Source of the DNA: Tissierellales bacterium
GTDB taxonomy: Bacteria > Bacillota > Clostridia > Tissierellales > Sedimentibacteraceae
Assembly: GCA_018433765.1 (NCBI GenBank)
Contig: JAHDQO010000003.1
Span: forward strand, 174,715-238,714
Length of the DNA: 64,000 nt
Reading direction: 5' to 3'
The notes under the pieces were generated by a model. It was given only the letters and a program-made list of their open reading frames with translations. It made no database searches and was not told where the DNA came from. A program made the position numbers and the translations under genes. Below, piece by piece: positions 9,476 through 16,904 of the stretch. Every line of letters begins with the position of its first letter. Positions within the stretch are counted from its first letter, which is position 1.

Positions 9476-9626
9476 TAGGCTATTGACAAACCCGAATTTC
9501 ATCGTTGCTGCCTCAATCGAGAATGCTCACGTATTTCTATATACGCTCCGCTTACTCGCTTTCGGCACGCCTCGAACTTCGAGTTTCTCAAAAGCCTATC
9601 ATCTTGTTGACTTTGTCAACAATCTG
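9476..9626 (+). mobile_element. 151-bp terminator-inserted element, copy A
   Basis: This 151-bp segment recurs in reverse orientation at 40635-40785 with seven mismatches. It starts TAGGCTATTGACAAA and ends GTCAACAATCTG. It is visibly richer in G+C than its surroundings. Its left end is repeated inverted near position 103-124 of the element (AAAGCCTA side), and its right end holds the hairpin TTGTTGACTTTGTCAACAA. It sits between two identical 24-bp copies of a terminator stem, which look like a target-site duplication. No transposase is encoded. A translated frame through it is open in both copies, but six of the seven differences change the amino acid, so I treat it as non-coding. Confidence 0.8.
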
Positions 9627-9656
9627 AGTATCTGTATTAATACAGATACTTTTTTT
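9627..9656 (+). terminator. Functional terminator after the amidohydrolase gene and element A
   Basis: The second copy of the 24-bp palindrome (9627-9650) is followed by seven T residues. This is the copy that keeps the T-tract and should still terminate transcription. Confidence 0.85.
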
Positions 9657-9724
9657 ATAGTTGAAAGTAATAAAAATCATAAATATGGTAATAATTAGAT
9701 TAGTAGCATTTTTTATGAATAAAT

Positions 9725-9818
9725 TATCATAATGATAGTAAGAAAACCTTTACAAACGAAAAAAGACAAGTTATTATTAAAATGAAAAATATATAATATC
9801 AAAAATATCAAAATGATA
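9725..9818 (+). promoter_or_regulatory. Pair of near-identical 13-bp palindromes upstream of the importer operon
   Basis: TATCATAATGATA (9725-9737) and TATCAAAATGATA (9806-9818) differ at one base and lie 81 bp apart, 135 and 54 bp before the substrate-binding protein gene. Symmetry and spacing suggest a regulator site pair. The rest of 9657-9871 is AT-rich without a clear -35/-10 pair and without a -24/-12 site that I could see. Confidence 0.5.
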
Positions 9819-9871
9819 ACGATATTATATTATTTAAAATAACAATACTAAAATTTTAAGGAGTTGAAAAT

Positions 9872-10996
9872 ATGAAAAAGTCATTTGTTATTTTACTTAT
9901 AGCTTTAATGGTAGTATCTATGTTTAGTGGGTGTGCACCAAAGGAACAAGATGTAGTTAAAATTGCAGTAGCTGCACCATTAACAGGAGATTTTGCTGAG
10001 TATGGTACAGGATTTAAAAACGCTGTTGAATTAATGGTAGAACAGTGGAACACAGATAAAGGTGGAGTTTTAGATAAAAAAGTTGAAGTAGTAGTATATG
10101 ATGATAAAAACAATGGCGAGGAAGCTGCAACAATTGCAGAAAAAATTGTTGGAGATGCTGCAATAGCTGGTGTTGTTGGTCACTTTGCAAGTGGTGTTTG
10201 TATGGCTGCTTCTCCAACTTATCAAGAAGCAGGTATTGTCGAAATTTCACCATCAGCATCACATCCAGATTACTCAAGCGAAGGTGATTACATTTTTAGA
10301 AATAATACTGTAATAAATGTAGAGGCAAGAGAAGCTATAGATATTGCAGTTAATGCTTTAAATGCAAAGAATATTGGAATATTATCAGTAAAAACTGACT
10401 GGGGAACATCTACAGCATCTATAGTAAAAGAAATAGCAAATGAATATGAAGGTGTATCAGTAGTTGAACATCAAGAAATTATAGACGGTACAGTTGACTT
10501 TAGTCCAGTTGTTACAGCTTTTAACAAAGCTAAGCCTGATGTAGTTATTGTAGTCGGAATGTATAATGTTCTTGCTCCATTTGCTACACAATATAAAGCT
10601 ATTAATTCTGATATTAATTTTGTAGGTTTTTCAAATGCTTATAGTCAAGAACTTATAAATTTAGGAAAAGAATTTGTTGAAGGTGTATATCTTCCAGCAA
10701 TATTCTTCCACGGAAGTACAAATGAAAATATAAAAGGTTTTGTTGAAGCATATGAAGCAAAATATGGTTCAGCACCTAGTAGTTTAACAGCACAAGCTTA
10801 TGATTCAGCTGGAATTATACTATCTGCAATTGAAAATATAGAATCAACAGATAGAGCAGCTATTAAAGATGAATTATATAAAATTTCATATCCAGGTGTA
10901 ACTGGCGAAACAACATTTAATGAAAATGGAGACGCACAAAAAACATTTGCGTGGTTGAAAGTTGAAAACGGTGCATTTGTTGAAGTAGATAAATAA
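9872..10996 (+). CDS. Branched-chain-amino-acid-type ABC transporter substrate-binding lipoprotein
   Basis: The signal peptide ends in a lipobox FSGC with the acylated cysteine at about residue 20. The mature part has the periplasmic-binding-protein fold of LivJ/LivK (VAAPLTGDFAEYGTGFKNAV near the start). It would capture a ligand outside the membrane and deliver it to the two permeases that follow. The start is ATG 9872 after AAGGAG. Five genes in a row complete a hydrophobic-amino-acid-uptake (HAAT) transporter. HAAT binding proteins also take urea, amides and aromatic acids, so the ligand is not certain. The downstream enzymes argue against simple leucine uptake. Confidence 0.9.
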   Translation: MKKSFVILLIALMVVSMFSGCAPKEQDVVKIAVAAPLTGDFAEYGTGFKNAVELMVEQWNTDKGGVLDKKVEVVVYDDKNNGEEAATIAEKIVGDAAIAGVVGHFASGVCMAASPTYQEAGIVEISPSASHPDYSSEGDYIFRNNTVINVEAREAIDIAVNALNAKNIGILSVKTDWGTSTASIVKEIANEYEGVSVVEHQEIIDGTVDFSPVVTAFNKAKPDVVIVVGMYNVLAPFATQYKAINSDINFVGFSNAYSQELINLGKEFVEGVYLPAIFFHGSTNENIKGFVEAYEAKYGSAPSSLTAQAYDSAGIILSAIENIESTDRAAIKDELYKISYPGVTGETTFNENGDAQKTFAWLKVENGAFVEVDK

Positions 10997-11035
10997 AATA
11001 GAAATTACTGAAACAATTTGAAAGGTGGGGATACT

Positions 11036-11914
11036 TTGCTGTTTCAACAAATATTTGATGGTTTAACTTTGGGAATGGTATATGCACTAATAGCTGTAGG
11101 TTATTCACTTGTTTTCGGGATTTTAAGATTAGTTAATTTCTCTCATGGATCTGTTTATGCTTTTGGTGCGCATATTGCCCTTGTAGTAGCGGTATCAATG
11201 CAGTGGGGTATTTTCCCCGCTCTTGTAATAAGTATAATTTTTACTGGATTATTAGGAATAATGATTGACAAGATTAGTTTAAAACCTTTACGAGAAAAAA
11301 AATCTAAACCAATTGCAGCTTTAATAACTACTATTGGTGTGTCGTATATCATTCAAAATTTACTAATGATAATTTTCGGAAGTCATAGTAAATGGTTCCC
11401 TAAGATATTCGACTATGGAATTATCAAGTTAGGTGATATTAGTATTAATTCAACTCAGTTATTCATTTTTCTTGTTTCTTTATTACTCCTAGTATTCTTA
11501 ACAATAATAATTCAAAAAACTAAAATTGGACTTGCAATGAGAGCTGTCGAGCAAAATCCGAAAGCAGCTCATCTAATGGGTATAAATGTAAACTATATAA
11601 TATCGTTTACCTTCTTTTTAGGCGGTGCTTCTGCTGCAATTGCAGGTACTTTAATAAGTGGATATTACCAAGTGGTATACCCTAATATGGGTTTTATTGC
11701 AGGATTAAAAGCATTTTCAGCTGCTGTATTAGGCGGAATAGGAGTTCTTTATGGTTCTGTAATAGGAGGACTTGTTGTAGGCTTATCAGAGAGCTTTGCA
11801 GTTTCATATTTTGGCGGTGGTTACAGAGATGCAGTAGCTTTTGTAATACTGATTTTGGTTTTAATAATTAGACCAAAAGGTATATTTGGTAAGAAAGAAA
11901 TTACTAAAGTATAA
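11036..11914 (+). CDS. livH: HAAT-family ABC permease, LivH type
   Basis: A hydrophobic protein of about 292 residues with the LivH pattern: LRLVNFSHGSVYAFGAH near the N-terminus and AVLGGIGVLYGSVIGG near the C-terminus. It forms half of the membrane channel with the next gene. An upstream in-frame TTG at 11018 overlaps the ribosome binding site AAAGGTGGGG. TTG 11036 is properly spaced from that site and gives a start MLFQQIF typical of the family. It lies directly after the binding-protein gene in one operon. The livH symbol denotes family, not proven leucine transport. Confidence 0.9.
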   Translation: MLFQQIFDGLTLGMVYALIAVGYSLVFGILRLVNFSHGSVYAFGAHIALVVAVSMQWGIFPALVISIIFTGLLGIMIDKISLKPLREKKSKPIAALITTIGVSYIIQNLLMIIFGSHSKWFPKIFDYGIIKLGDISINSTQLFIFLVSLLLLVFLTIIIQKTKIGLAMRAVEQNPKAAHLMGINVNYIISFTFFLGGASAAIAGTLISGYYQVVYPNMGFIAGLKAFSAAVLGGIGVLYGSVIGGLVVGLSESFAVSYFGGGYRDAVAFVILILVLIIRPKGIFGKKEITKV

Positions 11915-11928
11915 ACAGGGGGCAGGAA

Positions 11929-12957
11929 ATGAAAAATAGATTAATGGAAAATGTAAATAATTTTATAATGTTAATGGAAAAGAAAAAATCAGTAAAGTTT
12001 TCTGTTTATGGTGCAGTATTCTTAGTAATGTTGATAATTCCTAAAATTGGACTTCCAATGTTTATGGTTAGAATAATGACTATGATTGGAATGTATGTAA
12101 TTCTTTCAATGAGTTTAAATTTAATTACTGGCTATACGGGACAAGTATCTATTGGTCATGCTGGGTTCTGTGCTATAGGTGCTTATACTTCTGCTTTAAT
12201 TAGTTTAAACTTTGGTACTAATTTCTTTATTACAGCTTTATTGGGTGCTGTTGTTGCTGGTATCTTTGGACTTTTGCTAGGACTTCCTACTCTTAGACTA
12301 TCAGGAACATACTTAACAATAGCTACTTTAGGCTTTGGAGAAGTAATAAGGATGGTTATTTTAAATTGGGAAAGTTTAACTAATGGGCCTTTGGGAATTA
12401 CGAAAATACCAAGACCTGTATTTTTCGGGATAGAGCTTACTTCATTAAATGGTGGTCTATATTATCTTGTTTGGATACTGGTGATTATAACAACTGTAGT
12501 TATTTACAGGATAATAAGATCTAAAATGGGTAGAGCTTTAATGGCCATAAGAGAAGATGAACTGGTTTCTAAACTTATGGGAATAAAAACTGTAAATCTT
12601 AAGATATATGCATTTATAATATCTGCATTCTTTGCAGGATTAGCAGGAAGCTATTATGCACACATGATAAGATACATTGATCCAAATACCTTTACTTTTG
12701 ATACATCTATAATGATTATTAGTATAGTTATATTTGGAGGTATGGGAACAATAAAAGGAATGTTTTTAGGATCAGCTCTATTAATTTCATTCCCAGAAGT
12801 ATTAAGATTTTTACAAGAATATAGATTTGTAGTATTTGGGTTAATATTAGTTTTAATGATTAGATTTAGACCGCAAGGTATTTTAGGTGGTCAAAGTAGA
12901 AGAGATTATAAAATGCCTAAAGGTGTTAACTTAGAAAAGATTATGAAAGAGGGTTGA
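11929..12957 (+). CDS. livM: HAAT-family ABC permease, LivM type
   Basis: A 342-residue polytopic membrane protein with the LivM hallmarks SLNLITGYTGQVSIGHAGF and FFAGLAGSYYAH. It pairs with the LivH-type permease. It starts 14 bases after that gene with a GGGGGCAGGA binding site. A roughly 25-residue polar N-terminal extension precedes the first membrane segment. It is followed four bases later by the ATPase gene, consistent with tight operon packing. Family assignment is firm; the transported ligand is unknown. Confidence 0.9.
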   Translation: MKNRLMENVNNFIMLMEKKKSVKFSVYGAVFLVMLIIPKIGLPMFMVRIMTMIGMYVILSMSLNLITGYTGQVSIGHAGFCAIGAYTSALISLNFGTNFFITALLGAVVAGIFGLLLGLPTLRLSGTYLTIATLGFGEVIRMVILNWESLTNGPLGITKIPRPVFFGIELTSLNGGLYYLVWILVIITTVVIYRIIRSKMGRALMAIREDELVSKLMGIKTVNLKIYAFIISAFFAGLAGSYYAHMIRYIDPNTFTFDTSIMIISIVIFGGMGTIKGMFLGSALLISFPEVLRFLQEYRFVVFGLILVLMIRFRPQGILGGQSRRDYKMPKGVNLEKIMKEG

Positions 12958-12961
12958 TGAT

Positions 12962-13723
12962 ATGGCGCTTTTGGAAGTAAAAAATTTATCTAAACATTTT
13001 GGAGGATTAAAAGCTGTTGATTCTGTAAATTTTAAAGTTGAAAAAGGCGAAATAATAAGTATTATTGGCCCTAATGGAGCAGGAAAAACTACAATTTTTA
13101 ATTTATTAACAGGTATTTATACTACAACATCAGGCCAGATTATTTTCGATAATAAGGAAATTCAAAATTTAACACCGCAGGAGATTGTAGGTCATGGAAT
13201 GGCTAGAACATTCCAAAATATTCGATTATTTAAAGAACTAAGAGTAATTGAAAATGTTTTAATAGGAATGCATATACAAATTGATTATAATTTTCTTGAT
13301 TTATTGTTTAGAACAAATAAGTATAAAGAACAAGAAGCTAAAAAAACAATCGAAGCTGTTAGGATATTAAAATCTATAGGGTTGGAAGATAAGTTAAACA
13401 ATTATGCTATAAATTTACCGTATGGAGATCAAAGAAGACTAGAAATAGCAAGAGCTATTGCAACAAATGCAAAAATAATACTTCTTGATGAACCGGCAGC
13501 AGGAATGAATCCTCAAGAATCAGAAGAACTACTGAACTTTATTAAACAGCTTAGAAACAAAGGATATACAATTATTCTTATAGAGCATGATATGAAAGTA
13601 GTTATGAATATTTCTGACCGAATATATGTAATTGACCATGGTAAAAAAATTGCAGAAGGTTTACCTGAAGATATTGCAAACAATCCAAAGGTTGTTGAAG
13701 CATATCTAGGAAAAGAGGTGTAA
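12962..13723 (+). CDS. livG: HAAT-family ABC ATPase, LivG type
   Basis: A 253-residue ATPase. Walker A is GPNGAGKTT, the Walker B region is IILLDEPAAGMNP, and the signature region reads LPYGDQRRLEIARA, where LivG proteins have a variant signature. The AAGMNP segment after Walker B is typical of LivG. It energises the LivH/LivM channel with its partner ATPase next door. It starts at ATG 12962, four bases after livM. It ends three bases before the preferred start of the next gene. Confidence 0.92.
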   Translation: MALLEVKNLSKHFGGLKAVDSVNFKVEKGEIISIIGPNGAGKTTIFNLLTGIYTTTSGQIIFDNKEIQNLTPQEIVGHGMARTFQNIRLFKELRVIENVLIGMHIQIDYNFLDLLFRTNKYKEQEAKKTIEAVRILKSIGLEDKLNNYAINLPYGDQRRLEIARAIATNAKIILLDEPAAGMNPQESEELLNFIKQLRNKGYTIILIEHDMKVVMNISDRIYVIDHGKKIAEGLPEDIANNPKVVEAYLGKEV

Positions 13724-13726
13724 TTG

Positions 13727-14434
13727 ATGCTTAAAATAGAAAATTTACACACATATTATGGCAACATACATGCTTTAAAAGGGATAAATTTAGAAGTTGA
13801 ACAAGGTGAAATTGTTACTTTAATAGGCAGCAATGGAGCGGGTAAAACTACAACTTTAGGTACAATGACAGGTTTATTGAAAGCTACTGAAGGAAAAGTT
13901 TTTTATGAAGGCACTGATATTACAAATAGACCACCTTATGAAATAGTTAAGATGGGAATGAGTTTATCTCCAGAAGGAAGAGAGGTTTTTCCTCAAATGT
14001 CAGTGGAAGAAAACTTAAAACTAGGTGCTTTTATTAGAAACGATAAAGAAGGAATAGAAGAATCTTTTAAGAGAGTTTATGATTTGTTTCCAAGATTATT
14101 GGAAAGAAAAAAGCAGACAGCGAGTACTTTAAGTGGTGGAGAACAGCAGATGTTAGCTATAGGCAGATCTCTTATGACATCACCTAAGTTGTTACTTTTG
14201 GATGAACCTTCTTTAGGTCTTTCACCTAACCTTGTTTTGTTAATATTTGATTTAATCAAGTCTATAAAAGAGCAGGGAACAACTGTACTATTAGTAGAAC
14301 AAAATGCAAACATGGCACTATCTATAGCTGATAGAGGTTATGTTATTGAAACAGGAAAGGTTATTATCAAAGGAAATGCTAAAGACATGCTTAAAGATGA
14401 GAACATAAAGAAAGCATATTTAGGAAGTTTATAA
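13727..14434 (+). CDS. livF: HAAT-family ABC ATPase, LivF type
   Basis: The second ATPase has Walker A GSNGAGKTT, signature LSGGEQQMLAIGRSL and Walker B LLLLDEPSLGLSP, all typical of LivF. It completes the five-gene importer. ATG 13727 is preferred over the adjacent TTG 13724, given the AAGAGGTG binding site. A 64-base gap follows before the hydrolase gene, without a visible terminator, so I place the enzymes downstream in the same transcript. Confidence 0.92.
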   Translation: MLKIENLHTYYGNIHALKGINLEVEQGEIVTLIGSNGAGKTTTLGTMTGLLKATEGKVFYEGTDITNRPPYEIVKMGMSLSPEGREVFPQMSVEENLKLGAFIRNDKEGIEESFKRVYDLFPRLLERKKQTASTLSGGEQQMLAIGRSLMTSPKLLLLDEPSLGLSPNLVLLIFDLIKSIKEQGTTVLLVEQNANMALSIADRGYVIETGKVIIKGNAKDMLKDENIKKAYLGSL

Positions 14435-14498
14435 AGAGGGTGAAATAATCCCGATTTTATAAAAAAAGCTAATAAAATTAAAATATGGAGGCAAAATA

Positions 14499-14990
14499 AT
14501 GAAAGAAAAAATGAAAGAAACTTATACTAAACAAGAGGTTATTGATATTTTAAGTGCAGCAATAGAGGATAGAGCTAAATGGTTTTATTTAGTACTAAAG
14601 TATGCTAAAGAAGCTGGTGTAGATGTTAAACCTATAGCTGAAAAAGCTATATTTGAATTTGGAATAGATAAAGGAAACAAGTTTGGTCCAAACTGCAAAA
14701 CTGCTAATGAATTATTACACAAAATTCACAGCGGCCCAGCAATAGGAGCATTTTCAATGGACATAATTGAAGATGGTGAAGAGAAGAGTGTTATGGAATT
14801 TTCAAGCTGTCCACTAGTTGATCAATGGAAGAAGTTAGGTTGTACAGACGAGGAGATTGGAACATTATGTGACTATGCTTCATGCGGAGATTTTGGTTTA
14901 GCAAGTGTTTCTCCCGACCTTAACCTTGAATTTGATGAATTGTTAAGTAAAGGTGGAAAATGCTGTAGAATGATTATCACTAAAAAGTAA
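14499..14990 (+). CDS. L-2-amino-thiazoline-4-carboxylate hydrolase-like protein
   Basis: A 163-residue soluble protein that resembles the ATC hydrolase family by its overall pattern: FGPNCKTANELL, FSSCPLVDQWKKLG, CDYASCGDFGLASV and a C-terminal GGKCCRMII. Several cysteines are conserved in these motifs. Known ATC hydrolase opens a thiazoline ring on the route to cysteine, but many family members are uncharacterised. It lies between an ABC importer and DhaK/DhaL, with its own GGAGG site. I infer it acts on the imported compound or a derivative. The exact substrate is unknown. Confidence 0.72.
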   Translation: MKEKMKETYTKQEVIDILSAAIEDRAKWFYLVLKYAKEAGVDVKPIAEKAIFEFGIDKGNKFGPNCKTANELLHKIHSGPAIGAFSMDIIEDGEEKSVMEFSSCPLVDQWKKLGCTDEEIGTLCDYASCGDFGLASVSPDLNLEFDELLSKGGKCCRMIITKK

Positions 14991-15021
14991 TTAAAGAAAA
15001 TTCTAGAGGTGAATTATAATT

Positions 15022-16008
15022 ATGAAGAAAATTATTAATCAACCAGACAATGTAGTATCTGAAATGCTGATGGGAATAGAAAAAGCTAATCCGGATGTGG
15101 TTTATCACAGTGGAGTTGAGGTTATATCCAGAAAGCAGAAAAAAGATAATAAAGTAGGCTTAGTATCAGGGGGAGGAAGCGGACATGAACCTGCACATGC
15201 AGGGTATGTAGGATATGGAATGCTTGATGCAGCGGTTAGCGGTAATGTTTTTGCTTCTCCAAGCCCTGACAGAATATTGAAAGGAATTCAAGAAGCTGAC
15301 TCAGGAGCAGGAGTACTTCTTATTATTAAAAACTACTCTGGAGATATTATGAACTTTAATATGGCTAAAGATCTAGCTCAAATGGATGATATTAAAGTTG
15401 AGACTGTAGTTGTAAAAGATGATGTTGCTGTTGAAGAAAGTACTTATTCAACAGGAAGAAGAGGAATTGCTGGAACAGTATTTGTACACAAAATAGCTGG
15501 GGCTAAAGCAGAAAAAGGAGCTTCTTTAGAAGAAGTAAAAGAAGCTGCACAAAAAACTATAGATAATGTTAGAAGTATGGGAATGGCAATGACACCATGT
15601 ATTTTACCTGCTGTTGGAAAACCGGGTTTTGAGCTTGATGATAATGAAGTTGAGATAGGCATGGGTATTCATGGTGAACCTGGAATAGAAAGAACAAGTA
15701 AGAAAACAGCTAAAGAATATGCAGAAATCATGGTTAAGAAAATATTAGATGATTACGATTATTCTAGTTCAGAAGTAGCATTGATGATAAACGGTCTAGG
15801 ATCAACTCCTTTGATGGAATTGTATATTTTAAACAATGAAGTACAAAATATTCTCAAGGATAAAGGTATAAAGATATATAAAACTTTTGTTGGTAACTAT
15901 ATGACAGCATTAGAAATGAGTGGATGTTCTGTAACTCTTCTTAAACTTGATGATGAATTAAAAGATTTATTAGATTTTGAATCTAAGGCTCCGGGAATGA
16001 GGGTATGA
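15022..16008 (+). CDS. dhaK: Dihydroxyacetone kinase subunit DhaK-like
   Basis: A 328-residue DhaK-family protein. It has the substrate loop VSGGGSGHEPAHAGYVG, the AAVSGNVFASPSPDRI segment and IGMGIHGEPG, which contains the histidine that forms a covalent hemiaminal with dihydroxyacetone in characterised enzymes. DhaK binds the keto-triose while DhaL supplies the nucleotide, and the dhaL gene follows. No PTS-type DhaM gene is nearby, so the phosphate donor could be ATP or a DhaM encoded elsewhere. Finding it in an importer operon with a hydrolase suggests a keto-sugar-like breakdown product, which is inference. Confidence 0.88.
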   Translation: MKKIINQPDNVVSEMLMGIEKANPDVVYHSGVEVISRKQKKDNKVGLVSGGGSGHEPAHAGYVGYGMLDAAVSGNVFASPSPDRILKGIQEADSGAGVLLIIKNYSGDIMNFNMAKDLAQMDDIKVETVVVKDDVAVEESTYSTGRRGIAGTVFVHKIAGAKAEKGASLEEVKEAAQKTIDNVRSMGMAMTPCILPAVGKPGFELDDNEVEIGMGIHGEPGIERTSKKTAKEYAEIMVKKILDDYDYSSSEVALMINGLGSTPLMELYILNNEVQNILKDKGIKIYKTFVGNYMTALEMSGCSVTLLKLDDELKDLLDFESKAPGMRV

Positions 16009-16010
16009 GT

Positions 16011-16649
16011 ATGAAAAATGTATTGAATACTAAAGACGTAGTTAAAGTATTAAAAATTATAGCTAAACGTATAGAGGAAAACAAAGATTATATAACAGAT
16101 TTAGATGCAATATTGGGAGATGGAGACCATTGGGCTAATATGAATATGGGCTATCAAAAAATTGTATCTATTGAAGAAGAACTTTTAGAATTGAATCTAG
16201 CTGATTTGTTTAAAAAAGTGGGTATGACGCTTATGTCTACTATAGGAGGTTCATCAGGTGTTTTATATGGTGATGCTTTTATAACTGCTCATAAATCTCT
16301 AATAGGTGTAGAAGAAATGGATAAATTTAAGATTCATGAAGTTTTGGATAGCGGACTAAATGCTATGATGAAAAGAGGAAATGCTAAACCCGGTGACAAA
16401 ACTATGATAGATACGCTTTATCAGGCAGTAAAGGCATACAAAGAATCTCTAGATAATAATGATGAATTTGAAATTACTATTAATAAAATGGTAAAAGCAG
16501 CAGAAGAAGGTATGGAAAGTACTAAAGAAATGGAAGCTGCAAAAGGTAGAGCTTTTTATAGAACCGATAAGGGTGTAGGACATATAGACCCAGGAGCTGT
16601 AACAATGTATTATCAAATACAAGAGCTTGCCCAGTATATTATGTTATGA
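16011..16649 (+). CDS. dhaL: Dihydroxyacetone kinase nucleotide-binding subunit DhaL-like
   Basis: The Mg-nucleotide motif DAILGDGDHWANM, the GGSSGVLYGDAF loop and the C-terminal VGHIDPGA identify DhaL, the subunit that holds ADP/ATP and phosphorylates substrate bound to DhaK. The dhaK stop overlaps an ATG at 16005. I prefer ATG 16011, seven bases after GAGGG. In E. coli, DhaL and DhaK also control the activator DhaR; a DhaR-like regulator gene follows here at 16905. The length of about 212 residues is normal. Confidence 0.88.
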   Translation: MKNVLNTKDVVKVLKIIAKRIEENKDYITDLDAILGDGDHWANMNMGYQKIVSIEEELLELNLADLFKKVGMTLMSTIGGSSGVLYGDAFITAHKSLIGVEEMDKFKIHEVLDSGLNAMMKRGNAKPGDKTMIDTLYQAVKAYKESLDNNDEFEITINKMVKAAEEGMESTKEMEAAKGRAFYRTDKGVGHIDPGAVTMYYQIQELAQYIML

Positions 16650-16650
16650 T

Positions 16651-16678
16651 ATGATAGAGCATATATATGCTCTATCAT
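16651..16678 (+). terminator. 28-bp perfect palindrome after dhaL
   Basis: Two 14-nt arms (ATGATAGAGCATAT and its complement) abut without a loop, one base after the dhaL stop. It has no T-tract, so termination would be weak. It is the likely 3' boundary of the operon mRNA. Confidence 0.6.
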
Positions 16679-16679
16679 A

Positions 16680-16890
16680 AATACAATTGATAATTGAAAG
16701 TTGATATTTAATAGTTAATGGAAGTTTTACTACGTAAAACAAAATAAGATAAGAGTGAAAAGATAAAAGATAAAAGTTAAGGAGATTTTACTAACATAAA
16801 ACATTTAATAATAAAATAAATTAGATTTATGAAGTATGAGTAAATCATCCATTAATTATTAACTATACACTATCAACTATTAACTATATA
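16680..16890 (+). repeat. Mosaic intergenic repeats before the regulator gene
   Basis: This stretch holds two degenerate copies of the GTTTTACTAACGTAAAAC module (near 16723-16740 and 16785-16803), AAAGATAAAAG runs and an ATGAGTAAATCAT module. The same modules recur in gaps at 21.3, 27.7, 28.6, 29.7-30.5, 42.0, 57.05 and 61.4 kb. Confidence 0.7.
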
Positions 16891-16904
16891 AAGGGGTGCA
16901 TGTT

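Noticed and set aside
9483..9698. Open reading frame of 71 codons across element A, and its counterpart at 40590-40796
   Set aside because: The frame runs through the repeat and adjoining terminator stem, has no ribosome binding site, and the copies differ mostly by amino-acid-changing substitutions.
9657..9871. Sigma-54 (-24/-12) promoter for the importer operon
   Set aside because: I found no GG-N10-GC pair, and the neighbouring activator lacks the GAFTGA loop needed for sigma-54.
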